Program-made: the position numbers and the translations under genes
In this document: positions 49,777 through 59,895 of the stretch, piece after piece
Layout of the letters: the number at the start of each line of letters is the position of its first letter
Numbering within the stretch: the stretch's first letter is position 1
Assembly: GCA_003221005.1 (NCBI GenBank)
Contig: QHTZ01000078.1
Coordinates: 1 to 64,000 of the forward strand
Length of the DNA stretch: 64,000 nucleotides
Direction: 5' to 3'
Origin: Gemmatimonadota bacterium
GTDB lineage: Bacteria; Gemmatimonadota; Gemmatimonadetes; Gemmatimonadales; GWC2-71-9
Notes under the pieces: model-generated
The model's database searches: none
What the model saw: only the letters and a program-made list of their open reading frames with translations
What the model was told of the DNA's origin: nothing

Positions 49777-51078
49777 CTAGGTTCCTTCCGACGCGCGCAC
49801 CAGCATCTCCCGCGTGATCTCCCGCGGCGTCCGGCACCCGGCGAGCCCGACGGTGAGGTCGAAATCCGCGATCAGGTTCTCCAGCACCTCCCGCACGCCC
49901 GCCTCTCCGGCGAGCGCGAGCCCATAGACGTACGGGCGCCCGATCAGTACAGCCCGCGCGCCCAGGGCCAGTGCCTTGAAGACATCGGCCCCGGTTCGGA
50001 CACCCGAGTCGAACAGCACCGGGTCCCGGTCGCCGACCGCGGCAACGACGTGCGGAAGCGCGTCGAGTGCGGCGATGGCGCCGTCCACCTGCCGCCCGCC
50101 GTGGTTCGACACGATCACGCCGTTCACCCCGTGATCCACCGCCCGGCGCGCGTCGTCCGGGTGCAGGATGCCCTTCAGGAGCACGGGCAACTTCGTCATC
50201 CGGCGCAGCGTGGCCACGTTGTCCCACGTGAGCGACGGGCGGGCGAACGTGGCGAGAAAGCGCCGCACGGCCGCGCGCGGGGCCCCCGAACGCAGCTTCT
50301 CGACGAGCCCACCGGGATAGCGCCGCACCATTTCGGCGAATGCTGTGATAGTCGAAAGCGTGAGGGGCGGCTTCAGCTCTAGTCCCTCCGTCGCTGCGGG
50401 AGCCGCAAGGCTCGCGCGAAACGTGGGATCGCTCGTGAACTGCGCGATCCCGCGGGCCCGGATGAACGGCACGTAGCCAAGCTCGAGGTCGCGCGGACGC
50501 CAGGCGAGCATCGTCGTGTCGAGCGTGAGCACGATCGCGCCACAGCCGCACGCCTCGGCGCGCCGCACGAAGCTCGCCGCGAGCTCGTCTGACTTGGTCC
50601 AGTACAGCTGGAACCAGCGCGGGCTGCCGCCCATCGCCTGCGCACACGTCTCCATGGGGACCGATCCTGCACTCGAGAACACCATCGGAATACCAAGTCG
50701 CGCCGCGGCGCGCGCGACGGCGAGGTCCGCTTCCCGGTGCGCCATCTCGAGCACGCCGATCGGCGCGAGGAGGAGCGGCGCCGGGAGACGGGTGCCGAAC
50801 AGCTCGACCGAGAGGTCCCGTTGCGAGACGTCGCGCAGCATGGGCGGCACGATGCGCCACTGGTCGAACGCCGCGCGGTTCGCGGCCACGGTGCGCTCGA
50901 GCCCCGCGCCCCCCGCAATGTAGGCAAACGCCTCTGGCGACAACGCTCGTTGCGCCGATGTCTCGAGCCGTGCGGCGTCTACGGGGACCCGCGGCTTCCT
51001 GCCTCCGAGCCCAGCGACGAAGATCGTCGCCTGGCGGCGCGGACCGGCGTCGGGAAACGGTGCGCTGAGATCGGTCAC
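49777..51078 (-). CDS. FMN-dependent alpha-hydroxy-acid dehydrogenase (LldD/GlcO family)
   Basis: [49 protein letters not shown]. Confidence 0.9.
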   Translation of the reverse strand: MTDLSAPFPDAGPRRQATIFVAGLGGRKPRVPVDAARLETSAQRALSPEAFAYIAGGAGLERTVAANRAAFDQWRIVPPMLRDVSQRDLSVELFGTRLPAPLLLAPIGVLEMAHREADLAVARAAARLGIPMVFSSAGSVPMETCAQAMGGSPRWFQLYWTKSDELAASFVRRAEACGCGAIVLTLDTTMLAWRPRDLELGYVPFIRARGIAQFTSDPTFRASLAAPAATEGLELKPPLTLSTITAFAEMVRRYPGGLVEKLRSGAPRAAVRRFLATFARPSLTWDNVATLRRMTKLPVLLKGILHPDDARRAVDHGVNGVIVSNHGGRQVDGAIAALDALPHVVAAVGDRDPVLFDSGVRTGADVFKALALGARAVLIGRPYVYGLALAGEAGVREVLENLIADFDLTVGLAGCRTPREITREMLVRASEGT

Positions 51079-51124
51079 TGCGGAGCTCCGTCAGGCGATT
51101 GGAGAAGGCCCCGCAATGTAGTGG

Positions 51125-51370
51125 CTACTGCTTGAAGCCGCCGGAGGGTGTGGGGATCCGAACCTTCGCCATCACGCGCTCGACAAATCCGAACTCGGGG
51201 CTGAAGCGCTGGAGCTGCGCGAGCTCGACGAACAGCTTGCGCTCCCGCTCCGCCGTCGCGAGGCACGCAGGACACTGCGACAGATGCAGCGCGCGGGCCG
51301 CGGGAAGCAGGCCCTGGGCCCACAGCTCGACTTCGTCGGGGGTGAGGTGCTGAAGATCGGTGTCGCTCAT
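51125..51370 (-). CDS. Putative zinc-finger anti-sigma factor
   Basis: HLSQCPACLATAERER motif; downstream of ECF sigma gene. Confidence 0.65.
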   Translation of the reverse strand: MSDTDLQHLTPDEVELWAQGLLPAARALHLSQCPACLATAERERKLFVELAQLQRFSPEFGFVERVMAKVRIPTPSGGFKQ

Positions 51371-51404
51371 TTTCCTCTCCTACGGCACGCGGGAAAACCG
51401 GGTT

Positions 51405-51917
51405 TCAGACCCGCCGGTCCTCGAGGTAGCCCCGCAATTCGTTGCGCGCCCGATGGATATACGTCTTCACCGTGCCCAGCGGCAAGTCCAGCATCTGGGC
51501 GATCTCCTCGTACGCGTACCCCTCGACGTGGCGCAACAGGATGCACGCGCGGTACTCGGGCCGGAGGCGGCCGATGGCGCGGTCGATGGCGCCACCGAGC
51601 TCTCGCGCTTCCACTTCCTGCAGCGGCGTCTCGCCGTGGTCGCTGAGCTGCAGAGCGCTCGCGGCGCGCGCATTGGGGGTCATGGCGTCGGGGGCGCCGT
51701 CCAGGGACATCGTATCGATGCTGCGCCTGCGGAGGTGATCGATCGCCGCGTTGTTCGCCACCTTGAAGATCCAGGACGAAAACTTGAACTCGGGACGATA
51801 CGACTTGATGCCGTTCAGGACCTTGATGAAAGTCTCCTGGGCCAGGTCTTCCGCGAGGGCGCGGTCGCGCACCATGCGGTAGAGCAGCGAAAACACGGGC
51901 CGTTCATAGCGGCGCAC
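51405..51917 (-). CDS. ECF RNA polymerase sigma factor (coding extends upstream of tracked GTG start)
   Basis: EDLAQETFIKVLNGIKSYRPEFKFSSWIFKVANNAAIDHLRRR; LRPEYRACILLRHVEGYAYEEIAQMLDLPLGTVKTYIHRAR. Confidence 0.9.
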   Translation of the reverse strand: MRRYERPVFSLLYRMVRDRALAEDLAQETFIKVLNGIKSYRPEFKFSSWIFKVANNAAIDHLRRRSIDTMSLDGAPDAMTPNARAASALQLSDHGETPLQEVEARELGGAIDRAIGRLRPEYRACILLRHVEGYAYEEIAQMLDLPLGTVKTYIHRARNELRGYLEDRRV

Positions 51918-52014
51918 CAGCTCGCGGAAGGCCGCCTCGTGGCCCTGCTTCGCGCGCGCGGCGAGCTCCTGGTCGCTGGCGCCGGTCGCGTTGAACGGCC
52001 TATCTTTCGCGCCT

Positions 52015-52770
52015 ATGACGCCGTCTCCTGCGCTGGACGTGGCCGTGGCGGGCGGACAAGAACGACAAGGCGGGAGGAGGGGCGAGTCGAAGCGCTCCTA
52101 TGTGCGGAGCATGTTCACCGCCATCGCGCCGCGCTACGACTTTCTCAATCATCTCCTGAGCCTCAACGTGGATCGCCGCTGGCGCCGCACAGCGGTGGCG
52201 CGGCTCGGCTGGGAGGCGAGACCGGGCGGCGTGTACCTCGACCTGTGCGCCGGCACGCTGGACCTCGCGGCTACGCTGGCCCGCGCGCCCGGCTTCACGG
52301 GGACGGTGATCGGCGCGGACTTCGTGCTGCCGATGCTCCTGCGCGGCCGGGGCAAGGCGGTACGCGCCCGGCCGGTCGGGGCCGATGCGCTCACGCTGCC
52401 GTTCGCGGATGCGCGATTTGACGGCGCCATGTGCGCGTTCGGTGTGCGCAACCTCGCCGACCTGGACGCAGGTCTCGGGGAAGCGGCGCGGGTGCTCAAG
52501 CCGGGGGCACGCTTCGTGGTGCTCGAGTTCGCCACCCCGCGCCGCGCGCCGCTGCGCGCCCTCTACCTCTTCTATTTCCGGCGCCTGCTCCCCGCCATCG
52601 GCCGCGCGGTGTCGAAACATAGGGACGCCTATACCTACCTGCCAGAGTCGGTACTCGAGTTCCCCGAGCCGGCCGCGCTCGCGCGCCGGATCGAGGCGGC
52701 GGGCTTCAGCGACGTGCGCTTCGAGCTGCTTTCCGGCGGGATCTGCGCCGTCCATCATGGCGCTCGATAA
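52015..52770 (+). CDS. ubiE: Demethylmenaquinone/ubiquinone methyltransferase
   Basis: VRSMFTAIAPRYDFLNHLLSLNVDRRWRR, SVLEFPEP. Confidence 0.92.
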   Translation: MTPSPALDVAVAGGQERQGGRRGESKRSYVRSMFTAIAPRYDFLNHLLSLNVDRRWRRTAVARLGWEARPGGVYLDLCAGTLDLAATLARAPGFTGTVIGADFVLPMLLRGRGKAVRARPVGADALTLPFADARFDGAMCAFGVRNLADLDAGLGEAARVLKPGARFVVLEFATPRRAPLRALYLFYFRRLLPAIGRAVSKHRDAYTYLPESVLEFPEPAALARRIEAAGFSDVRFELLSGGICAVHHGAR

Positions 52771-54235
52771 CCTGCGCGCCTTTCTCGGCGCGATCGACAC
52801 GGCCGGCGCCCTCGTCCGCGTGGACCATCCGGTGTCGGTGAATCGCGAGATGACGGAAATCGCGGACCGCTGCATGAAATCGCCGGGCGGCGGCCCGGCG
52901 CTCCTGTTCGAGCACCCGACGCTCGTCGGCGGCGGCCGCTCGCGCCAACCGGTGGCGGTCAACCTGTTTGGCTCCGAGCGCCGCATGGCGCTGGCGCTGG
53001 GCGTCGACTGCCTGGACGAGATCGGCGAACGGATCGCGGCGCTCCTGAACCTCAAGGTGCCGGATACGCTGCTCGGCAAGCTCGCCATGCTGCCGCAGCT
53101 CGCGGAGGTCGCCAAGTTCCCGCCCAAGGCCATCGGGGGGCGCGCTCCCTCTCAGAAGACGGTGCTCCAGGGGGCGGAGGTGAACCTCGCGGAGCTCCCG
53201 ATTCCTATCTGCTGGCCCGAAGACGGCGGGCCGTACATCACGCTGGCGGGCGTGATCACACGCGACCCCAAGAGCGGCGTCAGGAACGTGGGCATGTACC
53301 GCGTGCAGGTGATCGGCAAGAACGAAGTCGCGATGCACTGGCAGCGGCACAAGGTGGGCGCGGCGCACTGGCGCGAGCTCGCGGCACGGGGGGAGACGAT
53401 GCCGGTGGCGATCGCCCTGGGCGGTGATCCCGCGAGCATCTACGCCGCGTCGGCGCCGCTGCCGCCCTCGATCGACGAGTTCCTGTTCGCCGGCTTCCTG
53501 CGCCGCGAGCCGGTGCGCCTGGCGAAGGCCGTCACCTGCGATCTCGAGGTCCCGGCGGAGGCGGAGCTCGTGCTCGAAGGCTACATCGACCCGCGCGAGC
53601 CGCTCGTGCTCGAAGGCCCGTTCGGCGACCACACCGGGTTCTATTCGCTCGCGGACCATTACCCAAAGGTTCACATCACGGCGGTGACGCTGCGCGACGA
53701 TCCCATCTATCCGCACACCATCGTGGGGCGCCCGCCGATGGAGGATTATTACCTGGGACATGCTACGGAGCGCATCTTCCTGCCGCTCCTCAAGCTCACG
53801 CTTCCCGAGATCGTCGACATCCACATGCCGGCCGAGGGGATCTTCCACAACCTGGTATTCGTGAGCATCGACAAGCAGTACCCGGGGCAGGCGTACAAGG
53901 TGATGAACGGGTTGTGGGGGCAGGGACTGATGTCGCTCGCGAAAGTGATCATCGTAGTGGACAAGGATGTGAACGTGCGCGACCCGAAGGAGGCGTGGTG
54001 GGTGGCGCTCAACCACATCGACCCGGAGCGCGACGTGCGGTTCACGATGGGCCCGATCGACGTGCTCGATCACTCGAGCCGCGGCTTCACGTTCGGGTCG
54101 AAGATGGGGATCGACGCGACGCGCAAGTGGAAGGAAGAGGGATTCGCGCGCGAATGGCCGAACAAGATCGTGATGGACGAGGCAACGAAGCGGCGGGTGG
54201 ACGAGATGTGGAAGGAGCTGGGGATTGAGCTCTAA
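52757..54235 (+). CDS. UbiD-family decarboxylase
   Basis: LRAFLGAIDTAGALVRVDHPVSVNREMTEI, EGPFGDHTGFYS, MPAEGIFHNLVFVSIDKQYPGQA. Confidence 0.92.
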   Translation: MALDNLRAFLGAIDTAGALVRVDHPVSVNREMTEIADRCMKSPGGGPALLFEHPTLVGGGRSRQPVAVNLFGSERRMALALGVDCLDEIGERIAALLNLKVPDTLLGKLAMLPQLAEVAKFPPKAIGGRAPSQKTVLQGAEVNLAELPIPICWPEDGGPYITLAGVITRDPKSGVRNVGMYRVQVIGKNEVAMHWQRHKVGAAHWRELAARGETMPVAIALGGDPASIYAASAPLPPSIDEFLFAGFLRREPVRLAKAVTCDLEVPAEAELVLEGYIDPREPLVLEGPFGDHTGFYSLADHYPKVHITAVTLRDDPIYPHTIVGRPPMEDYYLGHATERIFLPLLKLTLPEIVDIHMPAEGIFHNLVFVSIDKQYPGQAYKVMNGLWGQGLMSLAKVIIVVDKDVNVRDPKEAWWVALNHIDPERDVRFTMGPIDVLDHSSRGFTFGSKMGIDATRKWKEEGFAREWPNKIVMDEATKRRVDEMWKELGIEL

Positions 54236-55121
54236 CCGCGAGCTCCAGACGTTCGCAGGCGACAGCCTGCTGGTGCGGTACGCGAACTTCGTCAGGCTCC
54301 CGCATACAGTCTTCGCGCTCCCGTTCGCCCTGCTGGGTGTGATCGTGGCGTCGCGTGAGCAGGCGGTGACGCCACGGGTGCTGGGCTTGGCGGTGCTCGC
54401 GTTCACGTGCGCGCGCTTCGTGGCGCTCGGCTTCAACCGCATCGCCGACCGCGAGCTCGACGCCCGCAATCCGCGCACCCGTAATCGCGAGCTGCCGAGC
54501 GGCCGGCTGACGCTCGCGCAGGCGTGGGTCGCCGTGGCGGTCGCCGCCGCTCTGTTCCTGTGGGCGTCCTCGGCGCTCAACCCGCTGTGCTTTGCGCTCG
54601 CGCCCGTGGCCCTCGTCTTCATTTCGGCATACAGCTACTCCAAGCGCTTCACCCACTGGTCGCACCTGTGGCTCGGCCTCGCCGACGGGATCGCGACGCC
54701 GGCGGGTTACCTCGCGGTAACGGGGCGGTGGAGCGACCCGTGGTGGCTGCTGCCGGCGGGGGCGCTGGCGGTGACGTTCTGGGTTGGAGGTTTCGACGTG
54801 TTCTACGCTCTCCAGGACGAGGACTTCGATCGCGCGGAGCGCCTCAAGTCGCTCGTCGTGCGCGTGGGACCGGCGCGCGGCATCGTCGCCGCCAAGCTGC
54901 TGCACGGTCTCACGCTCCTCGCCCTTGTGGCGTTCGGCGCGGGGGCGGGCCTCGGCGCCGCCTACTATGCCGGGGTGGTGATCGGTGCGGCCGTCATCGC
55001 GTACGAGCACCGCCTCGTGAAGCCGGGAGACCTGTCGCGCCTAGATGCCGCCTTCTTCGGCGCGAACGGACTGGTGAGCATCGTCGTGTTTCTGGGCGCG
55101 CTGGTTGATCGGATCGTATGA
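54225..55121 (+). CDS. UbiA-family polyprenyltransferase
   Basis: ALGFNRIADRELDARNPRTRNRELPSG, DVFYALQDEDFDR. Confidence 0.92.
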   Translation: MSSNRELQTFAGDSLLVRYANFVRLPHTVFALPFALLGVIVASREQAVTPRVLGLAVLAFTCARFVALGFNRIADRELDARNPRTRNRELPSGRLTLAQAWVAVAVAAALFLWASSALNPLCFALAPVALVFISAYSYSKRFTHWSHLWLGLADGIATPAGYLAVTGRWSDPWWLLPAGALAVTFWVGGFDVFYALQDEDFDRAERLKSLVVRVGPARGIVAAKLLHGLTLLALVAFGAGAGLGAAYYAGVVIGAAVIAYEHRLVKPGDLSRLDAAFFGANGLVSIVVFLGALVDRIV

Positions 55122-55126
55122 AGCGC

Positions 55127-55209
55127 GGGATGCGAGATGCGGGAGGCGAGATGCGTAAGCCGCGCGGCCCCCGGAACAAGCGCATCTCGCATCCCCCATC
55201 TCGCATCCC
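55127..55209. repeat. Inverted pair of four-heptamer arrays
   Basis: 55127-55154 GGGATGC,GAGATGC,GGGAGGC,GAGATGC; 55182-55209 GCATCTC,GCATCCC,CCATCTC,GCATCCC. Confidence 0.95.
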
Positions 55210-55266
55210 GCCGCCCCATCCGCCGGCGCACCCGAAGCGCTCCCCCACACCGAATAGGAGAGGGCG

Positions 55267-55860
55267 CTGACGAAGCTTCCGGTCATTCTTGCCATCACCG
55301 GTGCCTCGGGAGCGATCTATGGTGTGCGGCTGCTCGAGGTGTTGGCGCGCGCTCAGGTGCCGACGTGGCTGCTCGTCTCGAGCCACGGCTGGCGGCTGCT
55401 CGCCGAGGAGTGCGGCATCGCGGACGACCGGGCGCTGCAGCGGGCTACCGGCGGGGAGTGGGCGAGCGTGCGCGTGTTCGACGACACCGATCGCGGCGGC
55501 GAGCCGGCTTCGGGCTCGGCGCGGAGCGCCGGGATGGTGATCTGCCCCTGCTCGATGGGGACGGTGGCGGCGATCGCGCATGGCACGAGCCGCAGCCTGA
55601 TCGAGCGCGCGGCCGACGTCGTGTTGAAGGAGCGCCGCAAGCTGGTCCTCGTCCCGCGCGAGTCCCCGCTCTCGCTCGTGCACCTGCGCAACCTGACGCT
55701 CGCGACTGAGGCGGGCGCGGTGGTGCTGCCGGCGGCCCCTGGCTTCTATCACAAGCCCAAGGCGGTCTCCGACCTCGTCGATTTCGTGGTGCAGCGGGTG
55801 CTCGACCACCTGGGCGTCGAGTCCACACTGGTTCCGCGCTGGGGCGGCGAGAAAACGTGA
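55267..55860 (+). CDS. ubiX: UbiX-family flavin prenyltransferase with probable CTG start
   Basis: (L)TKLPVILAITGASGAIYGVRLLEVL; ITGASG FMN motif lies upstream of the first canonical start (GTG 55324); GGAG precedes CTG. Confidence 0.85.
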   Translation: MTKLPVILAITGASGAIYGVRLLEVLARAQVPTWLLVSSHGWRLLAEECGIADDRALQRATGGEWASVRVFDDTDRGGEPASGSARSAGMVICPCSMGTVAAIAHGTSRSLIERAADVVLKERRKLVLVPRESPLSLVHLRNLTLATEAGAVVLPAAPGFYHKPKAVSDLVDFVVQRVLDHLGVESTLVPRWGGEKT

Positions 55861-58088
55861 AGCTCGACTTGAGGAATCCGCCGATGAGACTACCTGCGTT
55901 GGTATTCGCCGGCGCGCTTGCCGCCGCGATGGCGCTTGCTTCGGCGTGCTCTTCCAGCCGTAGCGCGGCCGCGCCCGCTGCTACTCCGGCTCCGGTCGCC
56001 GCCCCCGCTCCAGCCCCTGTCGCACCAGCGGCGCGTCCCACGCCCGCCCCCGCCCCCGCGGTCGACACGACGGCGCAGCCAGGGCGCTTCGACACCGGAA
56101 AGATGTGGACGTTCGAGAACCCGCCGCTCGACTACTTCCGGCAGGAATACGGGTTCACGCCGTCTGCCGAGTGGCTGCAACGGTTGCGGCTCGCGGCGCT
56201 GCGGCTTCCCAATTGCTCGGCGTCGTTCGTGTCGGCGAGCGGCCTCGTAATGTCCAATCACCATTGTGCGCGCGAGTCGGCAACCGCGGTTTCGCGGGCC
56301 GGGGAAGACCTCCTCACCACTGGGTTCTACGCGCAGCGCGCGGAAGACGAGCGGCGGGTGCCCGACCTGTATGTGGATGAGCTCGTCAGCCTGCGCGACG
56401 TAACGCAGGAGGTCACAGCCGCGACGGCCGGGCAGTCCGGGGTGGATTTGCTCGCCGCACGCGACCGCAAGGTGCAGGAGATCGGAGAGCGCGAGAGTCG
56501 CGTCACGAACCTGCGCTGCGACGTCACCGCGCTGTACAAGGGGGGGCGCTACTCCCTGTACTGCTACCGGCGCTACAGCGACGTCCGCCTGGTGTTCGTG
56601 CCCGAGAAAGCGATTGGATACTTCGGAGGCGATCCCGACAACTTCACGTATCCGCGCTATGACCTCGACGTCTCGTTCTTCCGTGTGTACGACGAGGCCG
56701 GCCGGCCGCTCCATCCCGATGCGTATCTCCCCTGGAGCGACGCGGGGGCCAGGGATGGCGATGCGGTCTTCGTGATCGGGAACCCGGGGTCCACGTCGCG
56801 GCTCGCCACGGTGGCGCAGCTCGAATACCGCCGCGACCTGCAGTATCCCAACCTGGTGCGACTGCTGGAGGGACGTGGCCGGATTCTCGCGGACTACATG
56901 CGCCAGCACCCCGAGACCCGCCCCCGTCTGGTCAACGACTACTTTGAGATTCAGAACGCGCTCAAGGCCTACGTTGGCGAGCTCAAGGGACTGCGGACGC
57001 CTGCGCTGATGGGCCGCAAGGTCGCGTTCGAGCGGAACTTCAGGAACGCCGTTTTGGCGAATCCGGCGCTCGCCAGCTTGTACGGCGGGTTGTGGGACCA
57101 AATCGCCGACCTGCGCCGCCAGATCGCTCAGATCGCGCCGACGCTGAATGCGTTGAACCAGGGAGGAATACTACGGTCGAAGACGCTCGGCACCGCCCTG
57201 GCCATCGTGCGCTACGGGGAAGCGGGGGCGGGGGCGGGGGCGGGGGCGTCCGACAGCGCACTCAAAGAGCGTCGAGCGGAGATCATGCGCGACGTGATCG
57301 ATCCGGGGCTCGACGCGCCGGTCCTGGCGGCGCAACTCGAAGATGCGGCGCGGCTGCTGGGACCGAGCGACCCGTGGGTCGCCGAGGCGCTCGGCGGGCG
57401 CTCGCCGCGCGAGGCGGCCCAGGCGATCGTGAGCGGGTCCGCGATTCCCGACACCGTGCGGCGGGTGGCGTTGCTCGCGCGGCCGGGCGACCTCGCCACG
57501 GGTACCGATCCCGCGATACGGCTCATGCGCGACTTGTTACCGCGGCTGCGTCAGGTGGCGGGCAAGTCGCGCCAGCTCGCGCAGCAGGAAGAGGCGAGGG
57601 GGGCCGAGCTGGCGCGCGCATTCTTCGCCGTGTATGGGACCGCCATCGCGCCGGATGCGACCTTCACGCTGCGCATCGCCGACGGAGTGGTGAAGGGCTA
57701 CGACTACAACGGCACGCGCGCGCCCGTGTTCACGACGTTCTACGGCCTGTACGAGCGCCATTTTTCGAATCCCGGGGACGAGGCGTGGGAGCTGCCGCCG
57801 CGCTGGCAGACTCCGCCCGCCGGATTCGATCTGCGCACGCCGCTCGACATGGTGATGACGAACGACATCATCGGGGGCAACTCGGGGAGCCCCGTGGTGG
57901 ATAAGAGCGGCCGGCTCGTGGGGCTCATCTTCGACGGCAACATCGAGAGCCTGCCCGCCGATTTCATCTATACCGCGGAGACGGCGCGCGCGGTGGCGGT
58001 GCATTCGGTGGGGATCCTCACGGCGCTGCGGGACGTGTACGGGGCGCGCCGCATCCTGGACGAGCTGCGTCCACCCGCCAAACGCTGA
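55857..58088 (+). CDS. S46-family dipeptidyl peptidase (DPP7/DPP11-like)
   Basis: MSNHHCARESA, TNDIIGGNSGSPVVDKSGRLVGLIFDGN; Pro/Ala-rich linker after lipobox. Confidence 0.92.
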   Translation: MKLDLRNPPMRLPALVFAGALAAAMALASACSSSRSAAAPAATPAPVAAPAPAPVAPAARPTPAPAPAVDTTAQPGRFDTGKMWTFENPPLDYFRQEYGFTPSAEWLQRLRLAALRLPNCSASFVSASGLVMSNHHCARESATAVSRAGEDLLTTGFYAQRAEDERRVPDLYVDELVSLRDVTQEVTAATAGQSGVDLLAARDRKVQEIGERESRVTNLRCDVTALYKGGRYSLYCYRRYSDVRLVFVPEKAIGYFGGDPDNFTYPRYDLDVSFFRVYDEAGRPLHPDAYLPWSDAGARDGDAVFVIGNPGSTSRLATVAQLEYRRDLQYPNLVRLLEGRGRILADYMRQHPETRPRLVNDYFEIQNALKAYVGELKGLRTPALMGRKVAFERNFRNAVLANPALASLYGGLWDQIADLRRQIAQIAPTLNALNQGGILRSKTLGTALAIVRYGEAGAGAGAGASDSALKERRAEIMRDVIDPGLDAPVLAAQLEDAARLLGPSDPWVAEALGGRSPREAAQAIVSGSAIPDTVRRVALLARPGDLATGTDPAIRLMRDLLPRLRQVAGKSRQLAQQEEARGAELARAFFAVYGTAIAPDATFTLRIADGVVKGYDYNGTRAPVFTTFYGLYERHFSNPGDEAWELPPRWQTPPAGFDLRTPLDMVMTNDIIGGNSGSPVVDKSGRLVGLIFDGNIESLPADFIYTAETARAVAVHSVGILTALRDVYGARRILDELRPPAKR

Positions 58089-58094
58089 TTCTCG

Positions 58095-58586
58095 GTGCGG
58101 CTGGGCGTCATCGCGGACACGCACGGGTTACTGCGACCCGAGGTGTTGGAGGTATTCGCCCAGGTCGACCACATCCTGCACGGCGGGGACGTGGGGAAGT
58201 GGGACGTAGTGAGTGACCTCGAAGCCCTGGCACCGGTCACCGCGGTGTATGGCAACGTCGATGGCTTGGAGATCCGTACGCGGTTGCCACAGGTCGCGAC
58301 GCTGCGGCTCGACGGGTTCGACATCGTGGTGACGCATGGAGACCAGTTCGGGAGTCCGACGCCGGCGAAGCTCGTGGCCGAGTTTCCGCGAGCGGAGATC
58401 ATCGTGTTCGGGCACACGCACCGGCCGCTGCTTGAGCTGGTCGATCGGACGGTCACCGTGATGAATCCTGGCGGGGCAGGGGCGCCGCGCTTCGGGCTGC
58501 AGCCGTCGGTGGGGATTATGGAACTCGAGCCGGGGATCCCGCCGCGGGCGCGGTTGGTGCCGCTGAGTAGGGCGGGCCGGGATTAG
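58095..58586 (+). CDS. YfcE/MJ0936-family metallophosphoesterase
   Basis: RLGVIADTHGLLRPEVLEVF, HGGDVG, VYGNVDG, FGHTHRP. Confidence 0.9.
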   Translation: MRLGVIADTHGLLRPEVLEVFAQVDHILHGGDVGKWDVVSDLEALAPVTAVYGNVDGLEIRTRLPQVATLRLDGFDIVVTHGDQFGSPTPAKLVAEFPRAEIIVFGHTHRPLLELVDRTVTVMNPGGAGAPRFGLQPSVGIMELEPGIPPRARLVPLSRAGRD

Positions 58587-58595
58587 GCCGGCCCG
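58575..58595. terminator. GC-rich hairpin at end of YfcE-like gene
   Basis: GGGCCGG-GATTAGG-CCGGCCC; no U-tract. Confidence 0.35.
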
Positions 58596-58720
58596 TCTCA
58601 TGTCAATGAAGCCTGAAGCATCTCTTGCGCCGGCGGGCGAGTCGCCCGCAGCTTACGCGCCATCCGCTAGAGAACTGCAGTGTGCCCAGCCGTTGGCCGC
58701 ACATGCACAGGAGGATCCAT

Positions 58721-59053
58721 ATGCGCTGCTGGCCCCTTGGCTTCCTCATCGTCCTCAGCTGCACGACGACCACCCGCGTCGTCCGCCTCTCGCCCGCGAA
58801 GTACGAGCCGCGACCCACGGATAGCCCAGTTCAACTGTACAGCGCCAAGCTGCCCAATTGTCCCTTTGAAGAGATTGGGCTTGTCAATGCGCGGAAGGAG
58901 TACGGCGTCGTCTCGACGAATACGGTGGTGGACGCGCTTCGAAAGAAGGTGAGAGAGCTTGGCGGGGACGCCCTTGTTGGAGTCGGCTTCGTCCACGGTG
59001 GCGACCTCGCGGGCACCGTGATACGGTTCAAGCGCGACGACTGTACGCAATGA
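58721..59053 (+). CDS. Hypothetical lipoprotein
   Basis: MRCWPLGFLIVLSCTTTTR lipobox-like. Confidence 0.5.
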   Translation: MRCWPLGFLIVLSCTTTTRVVRLSPAKYEPRPTDSPVQLYSAKLPNCPFEEIGLVNARKEYGVVSTNTVVDALRKKVRELGGDALVGVGFVHGGDLAGTVIRFKRDDCTQ

Positions 59054-59113
59054 ACGGCGCCAACGAGGGTTCCACCATGTTCGAGTCCACACCGTCAGCC
59101 ATGTATACCCAGC

Positions 59114-59356
59114 ATGGATGCGATCCTCAACCGGTGGTTCACAACGTACGAGGAAGCGCGAGCCTCGCTCGACGCGGAGGGTGGCTACTTGCTGCCGTAC
59201 CGGAGGCAGTTCTTCGTGACCACGCGGGAGGGCATCCGAGAGCTCGGCCTGGATCCCGACGACCCGGACTGGGCGGGCATCGGATGGGATTGGGTGCGGC
59301 CGCTTGATGCGATGGCGTGGGAGCGACTGCGAGAGCGTCGAGCGATTGCGAGATGA
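59114..59356 (+). CDS. Hypothetical protein (80 aa)
   Basis: MDAILNRWFTTYEEARASLDAEGGYLLPYRRQFFV; coherent composition. Confidence 0.45.
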   Translation: MDAILNRWFTTYEEARASLDAEGGYLLPYRRQFFVTTREGIRELGLDPDDPDWAGIGWDWVRPLDAMAWERLRERRAIAR

Positions 59357-59383
59357 TCCGCTAGACAGCGTCCGCCCGCACAC

Positions 59384-59863
59384 ATGGAACCGATTGACGC
59401 CCTGCGCACGCATCTGAAGCGGCTGCTGAGCTGGGGGGACGCTCACGCGGACCTCGATGCCGCCGTCGCCGATCTTCCCCCCAACGTCCGGGGCGTGACG
59501 CCGCCCGGCCTGCCGTACTCACCCTGGCAGCTGCTCGAGCACATCCGTCTCACCCAGGCAGACATCCTGGCGTTCTGCGAGCGGCCCGACTACCACGAGC
59601 CGCATTGGCCGGATGAATACTGGCCTGGAGCCGCGGCTCCGCCCGACGCCAAGGCCTGGGACGCGAGCATCGCCGCGTTTCACCGCGATCGTGCGGCGCT
59701 GGAACGCATGATCGCCGACCCGGCGTGTGATCTGTTTGCCAAAGTGCCCGCCGGCACCGGGCAGACGTTCCTGCGCGAATTCCTGCTCGTGGCGGACCAC
59801 ACCGCCTATCACGTGGGGCAGCTCGTAGCGGTGCGCCGCCTGCTGGGGCAGTGGGCCAAGTAG
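59384..59863 (+). CDS. DinB-family protein
   Basis: SPWQLLEHIRLTQADIL, ADHTAYHVGQLVAVRRLLG. Confidence 0.85.
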   Translation: MEPIDALRTHLKRLLSWGDAHADLDAAVADLPPNVRGVTPPGLPYSPWQLLEHIRLTQADILAFCERPDYHEPHWPDEYWPGAAAPPDAKAWDASIAAFHRDRAALERMIADPACDLFAKVPAGTGQTFLREFLLVADHTAYHVGQLVAVRRLLGQWAK

Positions 59864-59895
59864 CACGACGTAAGCGTTCAGGAGCGGCGGCGGGC

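Noticed and set aside
57222-57248. GCGGGG hexamer run in the S46 peptidase gene
   Set aside because: Simple (Ala-Gly)n slippage tract; no inverted partner, so not grouped with the four-unit modules.
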